DNA of 64,000 nt from Azospirillum oleiclasticum. GTDB taxonomy: Bacteria; Pseudomonadota; Alphaproteobacteria; Azospirillales; Azospirillaceae. The translations under genes were made by a program, and so were the position numbers. This document shows positions 18,633 to 29,133 of this stretch, in pieces. Every line of letters starts with the position of its first letter. Position 1 is the first letter of the stretch. The notes under the pieces are model-generated. The model was given only the letters and a program-made list of their open reading frames with translations, had not been told where the DNA came from and did no database searches. The stretch spans positions 1 through 64,000 of the forward strand of contig NZ_JABFFR010000013.1 of assembly GCF_013423485.1 (NCBI RefSeq), given 5' to 3'.

Positions 18633-18989
18633 ATGACGACCGTCACCACACAGCCCACACCTGGCCAGACGATCGAGCAGACCTTCGACAAGCTGGGTTC
18701 CGCCGCGCAGGATGCGGCGAAGGAGCTGGGCCAGGCCGCCGGCCGCGCCACCGACAGCGCCATGCAGCAGCTCGGGCCGATCTCGGACAAGGCCGATCAG
18801 GTCGTGCGCGACCTTGGGGTCGCCGCCAACACCGTGCAGCAGGGCTGTGCCGGTGGTTTCGCCGCCGGGTGGGACGCCATGTGGCAGGGAAATCTGGGCA
18901 TGGCCTTCCAACTCTGGAGCGGCGCCACGGCAAGCTGCGCCGACAGCCTCACCGCCTCGCTGATGGCGCTGATCCCCGGCTGGAGCTGA
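18633..18989 (+). CDS. Small protein, unknown function
   Basis: A 118-aa protein without a signal peptide. Residues 10-70 are rich in Ala, Gln, Asp and Gly and look helical (amphipathic, KLGSAAQDAAKELGQAAGRA). The last 45 residues contain Trp and two Cys (QGCAGGFAAGWDAMWQGN and ASCADSL). The Shine-Dalgarno GAGGGGAG supports the ATG. It stands alone and is convergent with the GGDEF gene 17 bases away. I do not recognise it. Confidence 0.65.
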   Translation: MTTVTTQPTPGQTIEQTFDKLGSAAQDAAKELGQAAGRATDSAMQQLGPISDKADQVVRDLGVAANTVQQGCAGGFAAGWDAMWQGNLGMAFQLWSGATASCADSLTASLMALIPGWS

Positions 18990-19006
18990 GGCGTCGGCGC
19001 TGCGGG

Positions 19007-20485
19007 TCAGGCGTCCGCGACCAGCGTGGCGGCGGGTGTGGTGACGGCAGGATCGACGGCAGGACCGGCGCTTTCGGCCTGCGCACGGTCCCGCCCCTGG
19101 TGTTTCGCGTGGTAGAGGGCGCTGTCGGCGCGTTGCAGAAGGCCATCCAGGCTGTCTCCCGCACGCAGCGCCGACACGCCGGCGCTGACCGTGTGACGCC
19201 AGCCGGTTTCGAAGCGGTGGCTACGCACCGCTTCGCAGATCCGCTCCGCCACGACCAGCGCCTGCGCCACCGTGGTTTCCGGGCACAGGACCAGGAACTC
19301 CTCCCCACCCCACCGGCCGACCGGGTCGGCGTTGCGGGTGGCACCCCTGAGGATGCCGGCGAGTTCGATCAGCACCCGGTCGCCCATCAGGTGGCCCAGC
19401 CGGTCGTTGACCGACTTGAAGTGATCGAGGTCGATGATCATCACGGCGAGGGGACGTCCGTAGCGCGCGGAGCGGTCGATCTCCCGGGTCAGCAGGCCGT
19501 CCAGCGCCGCGCGGTTGTACAGGCCGGTCAGATGGTCGGTCCGCGCCATACGGCGGAGCTGCGCGTTGGCCTTCCGCAGCTTGATCGCCCAGGCCAGATT
19601 GGACAGCAGCACCGCCGAGAAGCCGAGGACGAGGTTGCGGATCAGCCCGTAATCGACCGCGGTCTGCACGTTGATCGACACGTGCCGGTTTGCGATCTGG
19701 GTCCGCTCCTGGCCGGTGATGGTGGCGATGCCGCGATCCAGCCGGTCCCGGATCTCCGGCATGTCCTTGCGGACGCCGACCCGCAGCCGGTTCTCGTAGC
19801 CGGGCAGTTGACCCGAGACCTTCAGGTTGAACCATCCCTCCTTCTTGATGGTGTAGACCGCCACGGTCAGCGAGCGGATGGTCAGGTCCGCCTTGCGGTT
19901 CGACACCATCGCGAAGGCTTCGGCCTCGCTGTCGGTGGTGAGGATGCGCAGCTTGGGAAAGTCCCGCCGCACCCGCTCCTCGATCGAGGTTCCGCTCGGC
20001 AGGGCGATGGACTTGTCCGACTCGGCCGACAGATCGGCGATGAACGGGTGTTCCGCGTGCGTGATGATGACGTTGGGGTCGATGAAGAGCGGCTCGGTGA
20101 ACAGCAGCCACTCCTCCCGCTTGGGTGTCTGGTTCAGGAAGCTGAGGAGGTCGCAGGCTCCCTCCCGCGAGGCCTTGAGGCTGGCGTCCCAGTCCGCCGT
20201 CGGGTGCAGCGCCAGTGACAGGCCGGCGCGTTCGCCGGCGAGCGCCAGCAGGTCGGCGGCGATCCCTTCATGCGCCCCGCCGCGGTTGATGATCTCGTAG
20301 GGCGGCCAGTCCGGGTCGACGCAGAAGGTGACGGGGCCGCCCGCTGCGGCGTTCGCCGGTGCCGGGATGTCGGACGCGCCGGCGGCGCCCGCGATCAGCA
20401 GCAACGCGCCCGCGAGCAGCGCCGCGGTCAGCCGGGGCCATCCCGTCCGAACCGTTCCAGTCGTCGTTGCAACGCGCTGGCCCAA
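19007..20485 (-). CDS. Diguanylate cyclase with periplasmic SBP_bac_3-type sensor
   Basis: A 492-aa inner-membrane protein. A signal segment (residues about 17-37) precedes a periplasmic solute-binding domain of the amino-acid-binding type (VTFCVDPDWPPYEIINRGG; residues about 50-280). One transmembrane helix lies near residue 295 (LVLGFSAVLLSNLAWAI). The GGDEF domain follows (DHLTGLYNRAALD, VMIIDLDHFKSVND, active site GGEEF). No EAL domain is present, so it should make c-di-GMP in response to a periplasmic ligand. Confidence 0.9.
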   Translation of the reverse strand: MGQRVATTTGTVRTGWPRLTAALLAGALLLIAGAAGASDIPAPANAAAGGPVTFCVDPDWPPYEIINRGGAHEGIAADLLALAGERAGLSLALHPTADWDASLKASREGACDLLSFLNQTPKREEWLLFTEPLFIDPNVIITHAEHPFIADLSAESDKSIALPSGTSIEERVRRDFPKLRILTTDSEAEAFAMVSNRKADLTIRSLTVAVYTIKKEGWFNLKVSGQLPGYENRLRVGVRKDMPEIRDRLDRGIATITGQERTQIANRHVSINVQTAVDYGLIRNLVLGFSAVLLSNLAWAIKLRKANAQLRRMARTDHLTGLYNRAALDGLLTREIDRSARYGRPLAVMIIDLDHFKSVNDRLGHLMGDRVLIELAGILRGATRNADPVGRWGGEEFLVLCPETTVAQALVVAERICEAVRSHRFETGWRHTVSAGVSALRAGDSLDGLLQRADSALYHAKHQGRDRAQAESAGPAVDPAVTTPAATLVADA

Positions 20486-20628
20486 CGGTACCCTCCCGCC
20501 GCTGCGTCCGCGGAACCGGCGCCGCGGACGATCGCGTCACAATCGCATACTGACGTATACCAACTGTTGCCGGGCGGTTGAATGGTCACGGTGTCTCATG
20601 GGGGCGGACATGCGTGCCATGCGCCATC

Positions 20629-20976
20629 TCAACTCCGCTGCGCCGCAACCGCGCGGGCGAGCACGATCCACTCCTCCCCCTCTCCGGCGTCCTTCAACGC
20701 CAGGATCGGCGGCCAGACGGCCAGCCGGCTGCGGCGGCGCTGGGCGATCAGCCGCTCGATCTCGTCGGGCGTCGGCAGCCGGTCGTCCTTGAGCTGGTTG
20801 CAGCGGCGGTGCGCCAGCACGATGTTGCCGGGATCGTCGGTGCCGCCATAGGCCTGCGGTACCACATGGTCGAAGGTGGCCTTGGCGCCCACAGGCTCGC
20901 CGCAGTAGAAGCAGCGTCCGCCCTGCAGGATGTCGAGCAGGTGCGCATCCTCCGGGGTGACGCCGGGGGCGGTCAC
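20629..20976 (-). CDS. HNH endonuclease-like protein
   Basis: A 115-aa protein with CFYCGE (zinc Cys pair), [11 protein letters not shown] (catalytic His of the HNH motif), [15 protein letters not shown] (second His and Cys). These fit the small HNH family. The GTG start overlaps the rimO stop (GTGA), so the two genes are probably translated together. Whether it cuts DNA or has another role is unknown. Confidence 0.75.
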   Translation of the reverse strand: MTAPGVTPEDAHLLDILQGGRCFYCGEPVGAKATFDHVVPQAYGGTDDPGNIVLAHRRCNQLKDDRLPTPDEIERLIAQRRRSRLAVWPPILALKDAGEGEEWIVLARAVAAQRS

Positions 20977-22316
20977 TCCACCCTCTCGATGGACCCCCAC
21001 AGGTCGTACTCGTCGGAATTCTCGATCACGACATCGACCAGATCGCCCGGCTTCACGCCCGTCTCTCCGTTCAGGAAGACGCTGCCGTCGATCTCCGGAG
21101 CGTCGGCGTAGCTGCGGCCGATGGCGCCGTCCTCGTCCACCTCGTCGATCAGCACGCCCAGCGTGTAGCCGACCTTGTCCTTCAGGCGCGCGGCGCTGAT
21201 GGCCTTCTGCGTTTCCATGAAACGCTCCCAGCGCTCCTGCTTGACCTCCTCCGGCACGGCGCCGGGCAGGGCGTTGGCGGCGGCACCCTCCACCGGCTCG
21301 TACTTGAAGCAGCCGACGCGGTCGAGCTGGGCTTCCTGCAGCCAGTCGAGCAGGAACTGGAACTCCTCCTCCGTCTCGCCGGGGAAGCCGACGATGAAGG
21401 TGGAGCGCAGCGCCAGCGGCGGGCATTCGCGGCGCCAGCGCTGCAGGCGGTCCAGCGTCTTGTCCTGCGCCGCCGGGCGGCGCATCGCCTTCAGCACGGT
21501 GGGGGAGGCGTGCTGGAAGGGGATGTCGAGGTAGGGCAGGATGCGCCCCTCCGCCATCAGCCCGATCACCTCGTCCACATGCGGGTAGGGGTAGACGTAG
21601 TGCAGGCGGACCCAGATGTCGAACTCGGCCAGCTCGCGGCAGAGGTCGGCGAAGCGTGCCCGCACCTTGCGCCCGTACCAGTCGCCCTCGGCGTATTTCA
21701 GATCGACGCCGTAGGCGCTGGTGTCCTGGGAGATGACCAGCAGCTCCTTCACCCCGGCGACGGCCAGCCGCTCCGCCTCGCGCAGCACGGAGGATACCGG
21801 CCGGCTGACCAGATCGCCGCGCAGGCCGGGGATGATGCAGAAGCTGCAGCGGTTGTTGCAGCCCTCGGAAATCTTCAGATAGGCGTAGTGGCGCGGCGTC
21901 AGCCGCAGCCCCTCCGGCGGAACCAGATCCACGAAGGGGTCGTGCACCGGCGGCACCGCCTCGTGCACCGCGCCGACGACGGCCTCGTACTGGTGCGGGC
22001 CGGTCACCGCCAGCACGCCGGGGTGGGCGGCGCGGATCGCGTCGGCGTCGCCGCCCATGCAGCCGGTCACGATGACCCGGCCGTTCTCCTTCAACGCCTC
22101 GCCGATGGCGTCCAGCGACTCCTTCTTGGCGCTGTCGAGAAACCCGCAGGTGTTGACGATGACGGCGTCCGCCCCGGCGTAGCTGGGTGAGATCTCGTAT
22201 CCCTCCGCGCGCAGGCGGGTCAGGATGCGTTCGGAATCGACCAACGCCTTCGGGCAGCCGAGGCTGACGATGCCCACCTTCGGGGCGGGACCGGCTTTCG
22301 GGAGGGATGTGCTCAT
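20973..22316 (-). CDS. rimO: Ribosomal protein S12 methylthiotransferase RimO
   Basis: A radical-SAM enzyme (447 aa) that adds a methylthio group to an Asp of ribosomal protein S12. The N-terminal UPF0004 domain has [16 protein letters not shown] with later conserved Cys (VNTCGF, VTGCMG). The radical-SAM cluster motif is CNNRCSFC (near residue 155). A C-terminal TRAM domain is present ([24 protein letters not shown]; key DAPEIDG). ATG 22316 is preferred over one 27 bases upstream because MiaB/RimO N-termini are short. Confidence 0.95.
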   Translation of the reverse strand: MSTSLPKAGPAPKVGIVSLGCPKALVDSERILTRLRAEGYEISPSYAGADAVIVNTCGFLDSAKKESLDAIGEALKENGRVIVTGCMGGDADAIRAAHPGVLAVTGPHQYEAVVGAVHEAVPPVHDPFVDLVPPEGLRLTPRHYAYLKISEGCNNRCSFCIIPGLRGDLVSRPVSSVLREAERLAVAGVKELLVISQDTSAYGVDLKYAEGDWYGRKVRARFADLCRELAEFDIWVRLHYVYPYPHVDEVIGLMAEGRILPYLDIPFQHASPTVLKAMRRPAAQDKTLDRLQRWRRECPPLALRSTFIVGFPGETEEEFQFLLDWLQEAQLDRVGCFKYEPVEGAAANALPGAVPEEVKQERWERFMETQKAISAARLKDKVGYTLGVLIDEVDEDGAIGRSYADAPEIDGSVFLNGETGVKPGDLVDVVIENSDEYDLWGSIERVE

Positions 22317-22370
22317 GGCGCGTCTATATAGGCCATCGCGCATCCCCCGTCAGCGTGATTTGCGCGCCGG

Positions 22371-22682
22371 TCACCCCTTTGTCAGCAGCTTGGCCCCGGT
22401 CTTCTCGATCCTGCCTTCCAGCCGCTTGGCGAGCATCGCCAGCATCCAGGGCAGGTCGACCTCGACCCGCACGCTATCCTCCATCACGTCGATGCGGCCG
22501 GTGACCGTCTGCGCCATGGCGACGACGCGGAAGTCCAGCCGGTCCCCCGTCCAGCTCTGCTCGATGGAGGAGGTGTAGGCCGCCAGCTGCGAGTGGACTT
22601 TTCCGAGTCCCTCCTCCAGCCGGCGGTGCGCCTCGGTGCGGCCGAGCCGGTGGGGGATGGTGACGACCATCGGCGTGGTCAT
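22371..22682 (-). CDS. Polyhydroxyalkanoic acid system protein
   Basis: A 103-aa protein with PHRLGRTEAHRRLEEGL at the N-terminus, then SWTGDRLDFRVVAMAQTVTG and VRVEVDLPWMLAMLAKRLEG. This pattern matches the PHA_gran_rgn family (TIGR02610-like) often found with polyhydroxyalkanoate genes, although no such gene is adjacent here. It lies 54 bases upstream of rimO on the same strand. Confidence 0.75.
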   Translation of the reverse strand: MTTPMVVTIPHRLGRTEAHRRLEEGLGKVHSQLAAYTSSIEQSWTGDRLDFRVVAMAQTVTGRIDVMEDSVRVEVDLPWMLAMLAKRLEGRIEKTGAKLLTKG

Positions 22683-22846
22683 GCCGGGCTCCCTGGTGAC
22701 TGTTCCAATACGTCAACAACCGAAGGCCGGGAACGGGTTCACGACCCGCGGCACAATCGCATGTTTAGTTTCCATACAATTTCGAGTCTTTCGTCCGCGT
22801 GCCCCAGCGGGTTACACTGCCCGCGAATCGACGAAGGCGCCCGTGC

Positions 22847-23290
22847 ATGTCCAACCATCCAGCCACCGAGGGCTCCGCGCAAGCGATTGCCGAGGTGATG
22901 ATGCACATCGGCCACATCGCCGACAGCCTGGGCTACACCCAGGGCATGAAGCCGTCGCAATGGACGGCGCTGCGCTTCTTCGCGCGCGCCAACCCCAGCC
23001 AGCGCACGGTGTCCGCCTTCGCCGATTTCCACGCCACGACCCGCGGGGCGGCGTCGCAGATGGTGGAGGTGCTGGTGGGCAAGGGCCTGCTGGTGCGGGT
23101 GCCGGTGCCGCAGGACCGCCGCGTCGTCCAGCTCCACCCCACGCCCAAGGCCGTCGACCTGCTGAAGCACGACCCGATGCTGGAATTCGCGGGTGTCATT
23201 GCCGGCCTGCCGGAGGACGAGCAGTACCGGCTGGCCGACACGCTGGCGCGCATCCTGCGCGGGCTTCTGGTCAAGCGCCAGGTGGCGTGA
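22847..23290 (+). CDS. MarR-family transcriptional regulator
   Basis: A 147-aa winged-helix protein. WTALRFFARANPSQRTVSAFADF is the start of the DNA-binding region (keys WTALRFF, TVSAFADF), ATTRGAASQMVEVLVGKGLL is the recognition helix, and VPVPQDRRVVQLHPTPKA is the wing with the Asp-Arg-Arg typical of MarR. It is divergent from the PHA-system gene and lies 200 bases before pntAA, so either could be a target. Confidence 0.8.
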   Translation: MSNHPATEGSAQAIAEVMMHIGHIADSLGYTQGMKPSQWTALRFFARANPSQRTVSAFADFHATTRGAASQMVEVLVGKGLLVRVPVPQDRRVVQLHPTPKAVDLLKHDPMLEFAGVIAGLPEDEQYRLADTLARILRGLLVKRQVA

Positions 23291-23489
23291 ACCGCCATAC
23301 GGAAAAGTGGCATTCCACGCAATCGTTGCTGCGGATAGCCGCGGTATGACAGCGTGAGCTCGTCCGGAGGGACGCCGCGGCTTCACAAATGGCGTCGAAT
23401 CCGTCATGTAGAACCGTCACGCGCGCCGGCTGCCCGAAACAAAAGAACGGGCGGTGATGGTCGCCACGCGGCAGGGGAGAGAGGAGTAC

Positions 23490-24641
23490 ATGAAAGTCGG
23501 CATACCCAAGGAACGGCGTCCGAACGAACAGCGGGTCGCGGCTTCTCCGGAAACGGTCAAGAAACTGAAGGGCCTCGGGCTCGATGTCGTGGTGGAGACC
23601 GGGGCTGGGGCCGGCGCCAACATCCCCGACCAGGCCTTCGCCGACGCCGGCGCCACCATCGCACCCGACGAGGCGGCGGCGCTGGCCGACGCCGACATCG
23701 TGCTGAAGGTGCAGCGCCCCCTGACCGCCGCCGAAGGCGGCACGGACGAGCTGGCCCTGATCAAGCGCGGCGCGCTGCTGATCGGCATCCTGAACCCCTT
23801 CGACAGCCGCGAGGCGCTGGCGGCCTACGCGTCGGCGGGCGTGAACGCGCTGGCCATGGAGTTCATGCCGCGCATCACCCGCGCCCAGGTCATGGACGTG
23901 CTGTCGAGCCAAGCGAACCTCTCCGGCTACAAGGCCGTGGTGGACGCCGCCAGCGTCTACGGCCGCAGCTACGCCATGATGATGACGGCGGCCGGCACCG
24001 TGCCGCCGGCGCGCGCCTTCATCATGGGGGTGGGCGTCGCCGGCCTCCAGGCCATCGCGACCGCCAAGCGCCTCGGCGCCATCGTGTCGGCCACCGACGT
24101 GCGCCCGGCGGTGAAGGAGCAGGTGCAGTCGCTGGGCGGCAGCTTCGTCGCGGTCGAGAACGACGAGTTCAAGCAGGCCGAGACCGCCGGCGGCTACGCC
24201 AAGGAGATGTCCGACGACTACAAGCGCCAGCAGGCGGCGCTGGTGGCCGAGCACATCAAGAAGCAGGACATCGTCATCACCACCGCCCTGATCCCCGGCC
24301 GCAAGGCCCCGGTGCTGGTGACCAAGGAGCATGTCGCCTCCATGAAGCCCGGCTCGGTCATCATCGATCTGGCGGTGGAGCGCGGCGGCAATGTGGAGGG
24401 GGCGAAGCCCGGCGAGGTGGTCGTCACCGACAACGGCGTGACCATCGTCGGCCATCTCAACTACCCCAGCCGCATCGCCGAGTCGTCGTCGCTGCTCTAC
24501 GCCAAGAACCTGCTGGCGCTGCTCCAGACCTTCCACGACAAGGACGCCAAGGCGATCAAGCTCAACTGGGACGACGAGATCGTGAAGGCCATCGCGCTGA
24601 CCCGCGACGGCGCCGTCGTCCACCCGCAGTTCGCCGCCTGA
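23490..24641 (+). CDS. pntAA: NAD(P) transhydrogenase subunit alpha part 1
   Basis: The soluble NAD(H)-binding domain I (383 aa) of the proton-translocating transhydrogenase. MKVGIPKERRPNEQRVAASP opens the AlaDH/PNT fold. The NAD-binding loop region VGVAGLQAIATAKRLGAIVSATDVRP (key GVAGLQAIATAKRLGA) and the VIIDLAVERGGN motif are present. A GAGGAG lies before ATG 23490. As in Rhodospirillum rubrum, the alpha chain is split into two genes. The enzyme feeds NADPH supply from the proton gradient. Confidence 0.96.
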   Translation: MKVGIPKERRPNEQRVAASPETVKKLKGLGLDVVVETGAGAGANIPDQAFADAGATIAPDEAAALADADIVLKVQRPLTAAEGGTDELALIKRGALLIGILNPFDSREALAAYASAGVNALAMEFMPRITRAQVMDVLSSQANLSGYKAVVDAASVYGRSYAMMMTAAGTVPPARAFIMGVGVAGLQAIATAKRLGAIVSATDVRPAVKEQVQSLGGSFVAVENDEFKQAETAGGYAKEMSDDYKRQQAALVAEHIKKQDIVITTALIPGRKAPVLVTKEHVASMKPGSVIIDLAVERGGNVEGAKPGEVVVTDNGVTIVGHLNYPSRIAESSSLLYAKNLLALLQTFHDKDAKAIKLNWDDEIVKAIALTRDGAVVHPQFAA

Positions 24642-24662
24642 TCCGGCCCCAGGAGGATAGGA

Positions 24663-25082
24663 ATGGACCAGACCCAACTCTCGGCCCGGATCGCCGAGCT
24701 GAAGGCCAACCTCGCCGCGCTGTCGCAGCAGGCCGACCTTCTGGCCGCCCAGGTGGCGCAGACCGCCGCCCATGGCGGGGCGGAGTCCGCCGGCCACGGC
24801 AACTTCTTCGTCGTCGGCATCACCGTGTTCGTGCTGGCCTGCTTCGTCGGCTATTACGTGGTGTGGCGCGTCACCCCGGCGCTGCATTCGCCGCTGATGG
24901 CGGTCACCAACGCGGTGTCGTCGGTGATCATCGTCGGTGCGCTGATCGCCGCCGGCCCCGCGCAATTCAGCTTCTCGCAGTTCATGGGCTTCCTGGCGGT
25001 CATCCTCGCCAGCGTGAACATCTTCGGCGGCTTCCTTGTCACTCAGCGCATGCTGAGCATGTTCAAGAAGAAGGGCAAGTAA
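24663..25082 (+). CDS. pntAB: NAD(P) transhydrogenase subunit alpha part 2
   Basis: The small membrane subunit (139 aa). An N-terminal 45 residues of coiled-coil character precede three hydrophobic segments ([50 protein letters not shown]). VTRMLSMF-like [10 protein letters not shown] ends it. It lies 21 bases after pntAA and 15 before pntB. Confidence 0.95.
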   Translation: MDQTQLSARIAELKANLAALSQQADLLAAQVAQTAAHGGAESAGHGNFFVVGITVFVLACFVGYYVVWRVTPALHSPLMAVTNAVSSVIIVGALIAAGPAQFSFSQFMGFLAVILASVNIFGGFLVTQRMLSMFKKKGK

Positions 25083-25097
25083 GGGGGGACATCGACC

Positions 25098-26492
<1,395 letters not shown>

Positions 26493-26523
26493 GGGGGCGT
26501 TCCTGAACGGCGCCCCCACCCAA

Positions 26524-26557
26524 CCCTCCCCCATCTCGCGACGGGGGAGGGCTTTTC
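26524..26557 (+). terminator. Terminator after pntB
   Basis: CCCTCCCCC (26524-26532) pairs with GGGGGAGGG (26543-26551) around a 10-nt loop, followed by CTTTTCTTTT. It starts 31 bases after the pntB stop codon and has the T-rich tail expected of an intrinsic terminator. Confidence 0.8.
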
Positions 26558-26565
26558 TTTTCACC

Positions 26566-26590
26566 CCCTCCCCCGCGCAGTGGGGGAGGG
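26566..26590. repeat. Second copy of the CCCTCCCCC palindrome
   Basis: The same 9-bp arms recur 15 bases further on (26566-26574 and 26582-26590) around a 7-nt loop, with a further partial GGGGAGGGGG arm to 26602. Such GC-rich palindromes repeated between genes resemble dispersed extragenic palindromic elements. Whether it occurs elsewhere in the genome cannot be seen here. Confidence 0.55.
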
Positions 26591-26634
26591 CCGGGGAGGG
26601 GGACCAACGCGGCCACTCTCCCCAGGAGCTTCCC

Positions 26635-26922
26635 ATGCCCTGCTATCTCGTCGCGGATATCGAAGTCACCGATCCCGAGACCTACGAGGCCTACAAGGCG
26701 CTGTCGCCGGGTGCGGCGGCGGCCTATGGCGGGCGCTTCATCGTGCGCGGCGGCAATCCGGAGCCGGTCGAGGGCGACTGGCCGGCGACGCGCATCGTGA
26801 TCGTGGAATTCCCGGATCGGGAGACGGCCCACCGCTTCTGGGACGGGCCGGAATACGCCCACGCCCGCAAGGTGCGGGAGGGTGCGGCGATCATCCGGTC
26901 GGTGCTGGTGGACGGGGCCTGA
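26635..26922 (+). CDS. DUF1330 family protein
   Basis: A 95-aa dimeric alpha/beta-barrel-like small protein. CYLVADIEVTDPETYEAYKAL at the start (keys YLVADIEVTDPE), GGRFIVRGGNPEPVEGDW in the middle and IVIVEFPDRETAHRFWDGPEY near the end define DUF1330. Its biochemical role is not established. It begins 45 bases after the palindromes. Confidence 0.88.
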   Translation: MPCYLVADIEVTDPETYEAYKALSPGAAAAYGGRFIVRGGNPEPVEGDWPATRIVIVEFPDRETAHRFWDGPEYAHARKVREGAAIIRSVLVDGA

Positions 26923-26924
26923 GG

Positions 26925-27317
26925 TTACAGCGTCGGCCAGCGCGGCGCTTCGATCCGGTCCACCAGTTCGCTGCCCTGCTGGCGCAGCCACGCGATGCCG
27001 GGCGCCATGCTCTGCGCCACCCCGCAGCCGGCGGCCACGGTGGCGACCAGGACCGGCACCGCGATCGCCGATTCGGCGGTCGTCGCACCCCCGCCGGTGG
27101 CCACGATGGCGACGCCACCCGCCAAAAGGGTCGCGGTTCCGGCGATGGCCGCCCCCACGATGCAGGCGATGCTGCCGAATTCGGTGTCGGTCATCGGCTT
27201 GGGCAGGGCCAGTGGGGATACCGCGGCATCCTGCGCCGCCGGGGTCTGCGCCGCGGCGGGCAGGGCGCCCAGCAGCAGGGCGAGCGTGGCGATGATGGCA
27301 ATGGCGGTGCGGCGCAT
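26925..27317 (-). CDS. Small exported membrane protein, unknown
   Basis: A 130-aa protein with a signal peptide (RRTAIAIIATLALLLGALPAAA) ending near residue 24. Two Gly/Ala-rich hydrophobic segments follow (IACIVGAAIAGTATLLAGG and AIAVPVLVATVAAGCGVA), then a short polar tail. I chose ATG 27317; the frame is open further upstream. It is convergent with the DUF1330 gene two bases away. No family was recognised. Confidence 0.6.
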   Translation of the reverse strand: MRRTAIAIIATLALLLGALPAAAQTPAAQDAAVSPLALPKPMTDTEFGSIACIVGAAIAGTATLLAGGVAIVATGGGATTAESAIAVPVLVATVAAGCGVAQSMAPGIAWLRQQGSELVDRIEAPRWPTL

Positions 27318-27439
27318 GGTCGCTCGGGTGTGACGGACGGGACTTGACCCTTCCTGTCTAACACAGGCGGGCAAGCCCGCGGAACCGGCTACCCACGTTG
27401 CAAGCTCAAAAACACCTGGAATGCATCACAAACGCCTTC

Positions 27440-27469
27440 ACCGCCCGCACGGGCATCCCGTGGGGCGGT
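27440..27469 (-). terminator. Possible terminator of rpsU
   Basis: Read leftward, ACCGCCC and ACGGG arms pair with CCCGT and GGGCGGT with one small internal bulge, a stem of about 12 bp with a 3-nt loop. It starts 50 bases after the rpsU stop. The following bases are only mildly T-rich, so termination may be partial. Confidence 0.5.
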
Positions 27470-27518
27470 CGAATCGGCGCAAGTCGGGGGTGGTCGCGTC
27501 GAAACGACCAGCCGGCGA

Positions 27519-27722
27519 CTAGTAGCCCTCGCGCTCCATACGCTTGCGCAGGAGCTTGCGGGTGCGGCGAACCGCTTCCGCCTTCTCGCGCGCGCGCTTT
27601 TCCGAGGGCTTCTCGTAGTTCCGGCGCAGCTTCATTTCCCGGAAGATGCCCTCGCGCTGCATCTTCTTCTTCAGCGCGCGGAGGGCCTGATCGACGTTGT
27701 TGTCGCGAACCAGAACTTGCAC
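27519..27722 (-). CDS. rpsU: 30S ribosomal protein S21
   Basis: S21 (67 aa) helps mRNA binding near the anti-Shine-Dalgarno end of 16S r[23 protein letters not shown] and [20 protein letters not shown] are diagnostic. The start is a GTG at 27722, preceded by AAGGGG about 11 bases upstream. The gene is not in a macromolecular synthesis operon with dnaG and rpoD here; it is divergent from def. Confidence 0.95.
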   Translation of the reverse strand: MQVLVRDNNVDQALRALKKKMQREGIFREMKLRRNYEKPSEKRAREKAEAVRRTRKLLRKRMEREGY

Positions 27723-27884
27723 GGTGGACCCATACCCCTTGGTTGACCGATTGCCTATGGCAAAGAGGGTGTGCACCTGCGGCGCACCCCCTCGCTTCGG
27801 GACTGTGTAGCACGCTCCGCGGCATTTGGGAAGAGATTGCGGGTCGCCATTGCCGACGGGGCCCGGTCGTGAAACATAGTGGGC

Positions 27885-28424
27885 ATGGCTTTGCTGAAGA
27901 TCGCCCGCATGGGGCATCCGGTGTTGCGCGCCAGGGCCGAGCCGGTGCGCGATCCGACCGATCCGGAGGTGCGGCGGCTCGCCGCGGACATGCTGGACAC
28001 GATGCTGGACGCCCCCGGCGTCGGCCTTGCGGCTCCGCAGGTGCACCGTTCCGTCCGCATGATCACGCTGCACGTCCCCGCCGACCGGTCGGGTGGCGAT
28101 ACCGTGTCCCCCACCGTGCTCGTCAACCCGGAGATCGAGGCGGTGGGCGACGAGATGGAGCTGGGGTTCGAGGGCTGCCTGTCGATCCCCGGCTTGCGCG
28201 GGGTGGTGCCGCGCCATGCTCGCATCCGCTACCGGGCCATCGATCTGGAGGGCCGGCCGCTGGAAGGAGAGGCCCAGGGTTTCCACGCCCGCGTGATCCA
28301 GCACGAGTTCGACCATCTCGACGGCATCCTCTACATCGACCGGATGCCCGATCTGCGCTTCCTCGCGTTCAACGAGGAGGCGTCGCACGTCGCCGAGGCG
28401 CTGCGCGCGCTCAAGGAGGAATAG
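27885..28424 (+). CDS. def: Peptide deformylase
   Basis: The metalloenzyme (179 aa) removes the formyl group from new proteins. All three motifs are present: GVGLAAPQ (near residue 45), EGCLSIPG (metal Cys, near residue 100) and QHEFDHLDG (two metal His and the catalytic Glu, near residue 140). The ATG at 27885 is preferred to a GTG two codons upstream. The usual partner fmt is not next to it. Confidence 0.95.
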   Translation: MALLKIARMGHPVLRARAEPVRDPTDPEVRRLAADMLDTMLDAPGVGLAAPQVHRSVRMITLHVPADRSGGDTVSPTVLVNPEIEAVGDEMELGFEGCLSIPGLRGVVPRHARIRYRAIDLEGRPLEGEAQGFHARVIQHEFDHLDGILYIDRMPDLRFLAFNEEASHVAEALRALKEE

Positions 28425-28427
28425 GCC

Positions 28428-29123
28428 ATGGACATGGACAAGGTCAGGGACGAGATCCTGGAGGCGACGCTTCCCAACGTGGTGTTCGACGGCTGGAGCA
28501 TGGCGTCGTTGCGCGACGGGGCGCAGCAGGCGGGCTATGACGCCGGCACCCTGCACCGCGCCTTCCCCGGCGGCGTGACGGAGCTGGTGGAGCATTTCGG
28601 CGCCTGGACCGACCGCCGCATGCTGGAGCGGCTGGACGCCATGGGGCTGGCCGATATGCGGGTGACCGACCGCATCCGCCACGCCGTGCGCGCCCATTTC
28701 GCGGTGCTGGAGCTGCACCGGGAGGCCAAGCGCCGGCTGATCGCCCATCTCGCCATGCCGCAGAATGTCGGGATGGGGTTGCGCATGCTCTACCGCACGG
28801 TGGACGCCATGTGGTTCGCGGCCGGCGACGACTCGACGGACTTCAACCATTACAGCAAGCGCGCTCTGCTGGCCGCCGTGCTCAGCGCCACCACCCTCTA
28901 CTGGCTCGACGACCAGTCCGAGGACCATGAGGACACGTGGAGCTTCCTCGACCGCCGGCTCGCCGACGTGATGGGGGTGGGCAAGGCGATGTCGCGGATG
29001 GGCGGGCTGGGGCGGGTGCTCTGGGCGATGCCCAACCCGGTGCGCTTCGCCCGTCAGCTCCGCCAGCGCACCGCCTCGGCCCAGGCCGGCAACGCGACCA
29101 CGCACATGGCGGAGAACATTTGA
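28428..29123 (+). CDS. COQ9 family protein (rpsU-divergent family)
   Basis: A 231-aa protein with a TetR-like helical start ([38 protein letters not shown]) and the COQ9 core ([20 protein letters not shown]; keys [19 protein letters not shown]). COQ9 proteins bind lipids and help ubiquinone synthesis. The bacterial members are known as the rpsU-divergently transcribed family, which fits: rpsU is divergent just upstream, with def between. Four bases separate it from def. Confidence 0.88.
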   Translation: MDMDKVRDEILEATLPNVVFDGWSMASLRDGAQQAGYDAGTLHRAFPGGVTELVEHFGAWTDRRMLERLDAMGLADMRVTDRIRHAVRAHFAVLELHREAKRRLIAHLAMPQNVGMGLRMLYRTVDAMWFAAGDDSTDFNHYSKRALLAAVLSATTLYWLDDQSEDHEDTWSFLDRRLADVMGVGKAMSRMGGLGRVLWAMPNPVRFARQLRQRTASAQAGNATTHMAENI

Positions 29124-29133
29124 CCGTGCGCCA

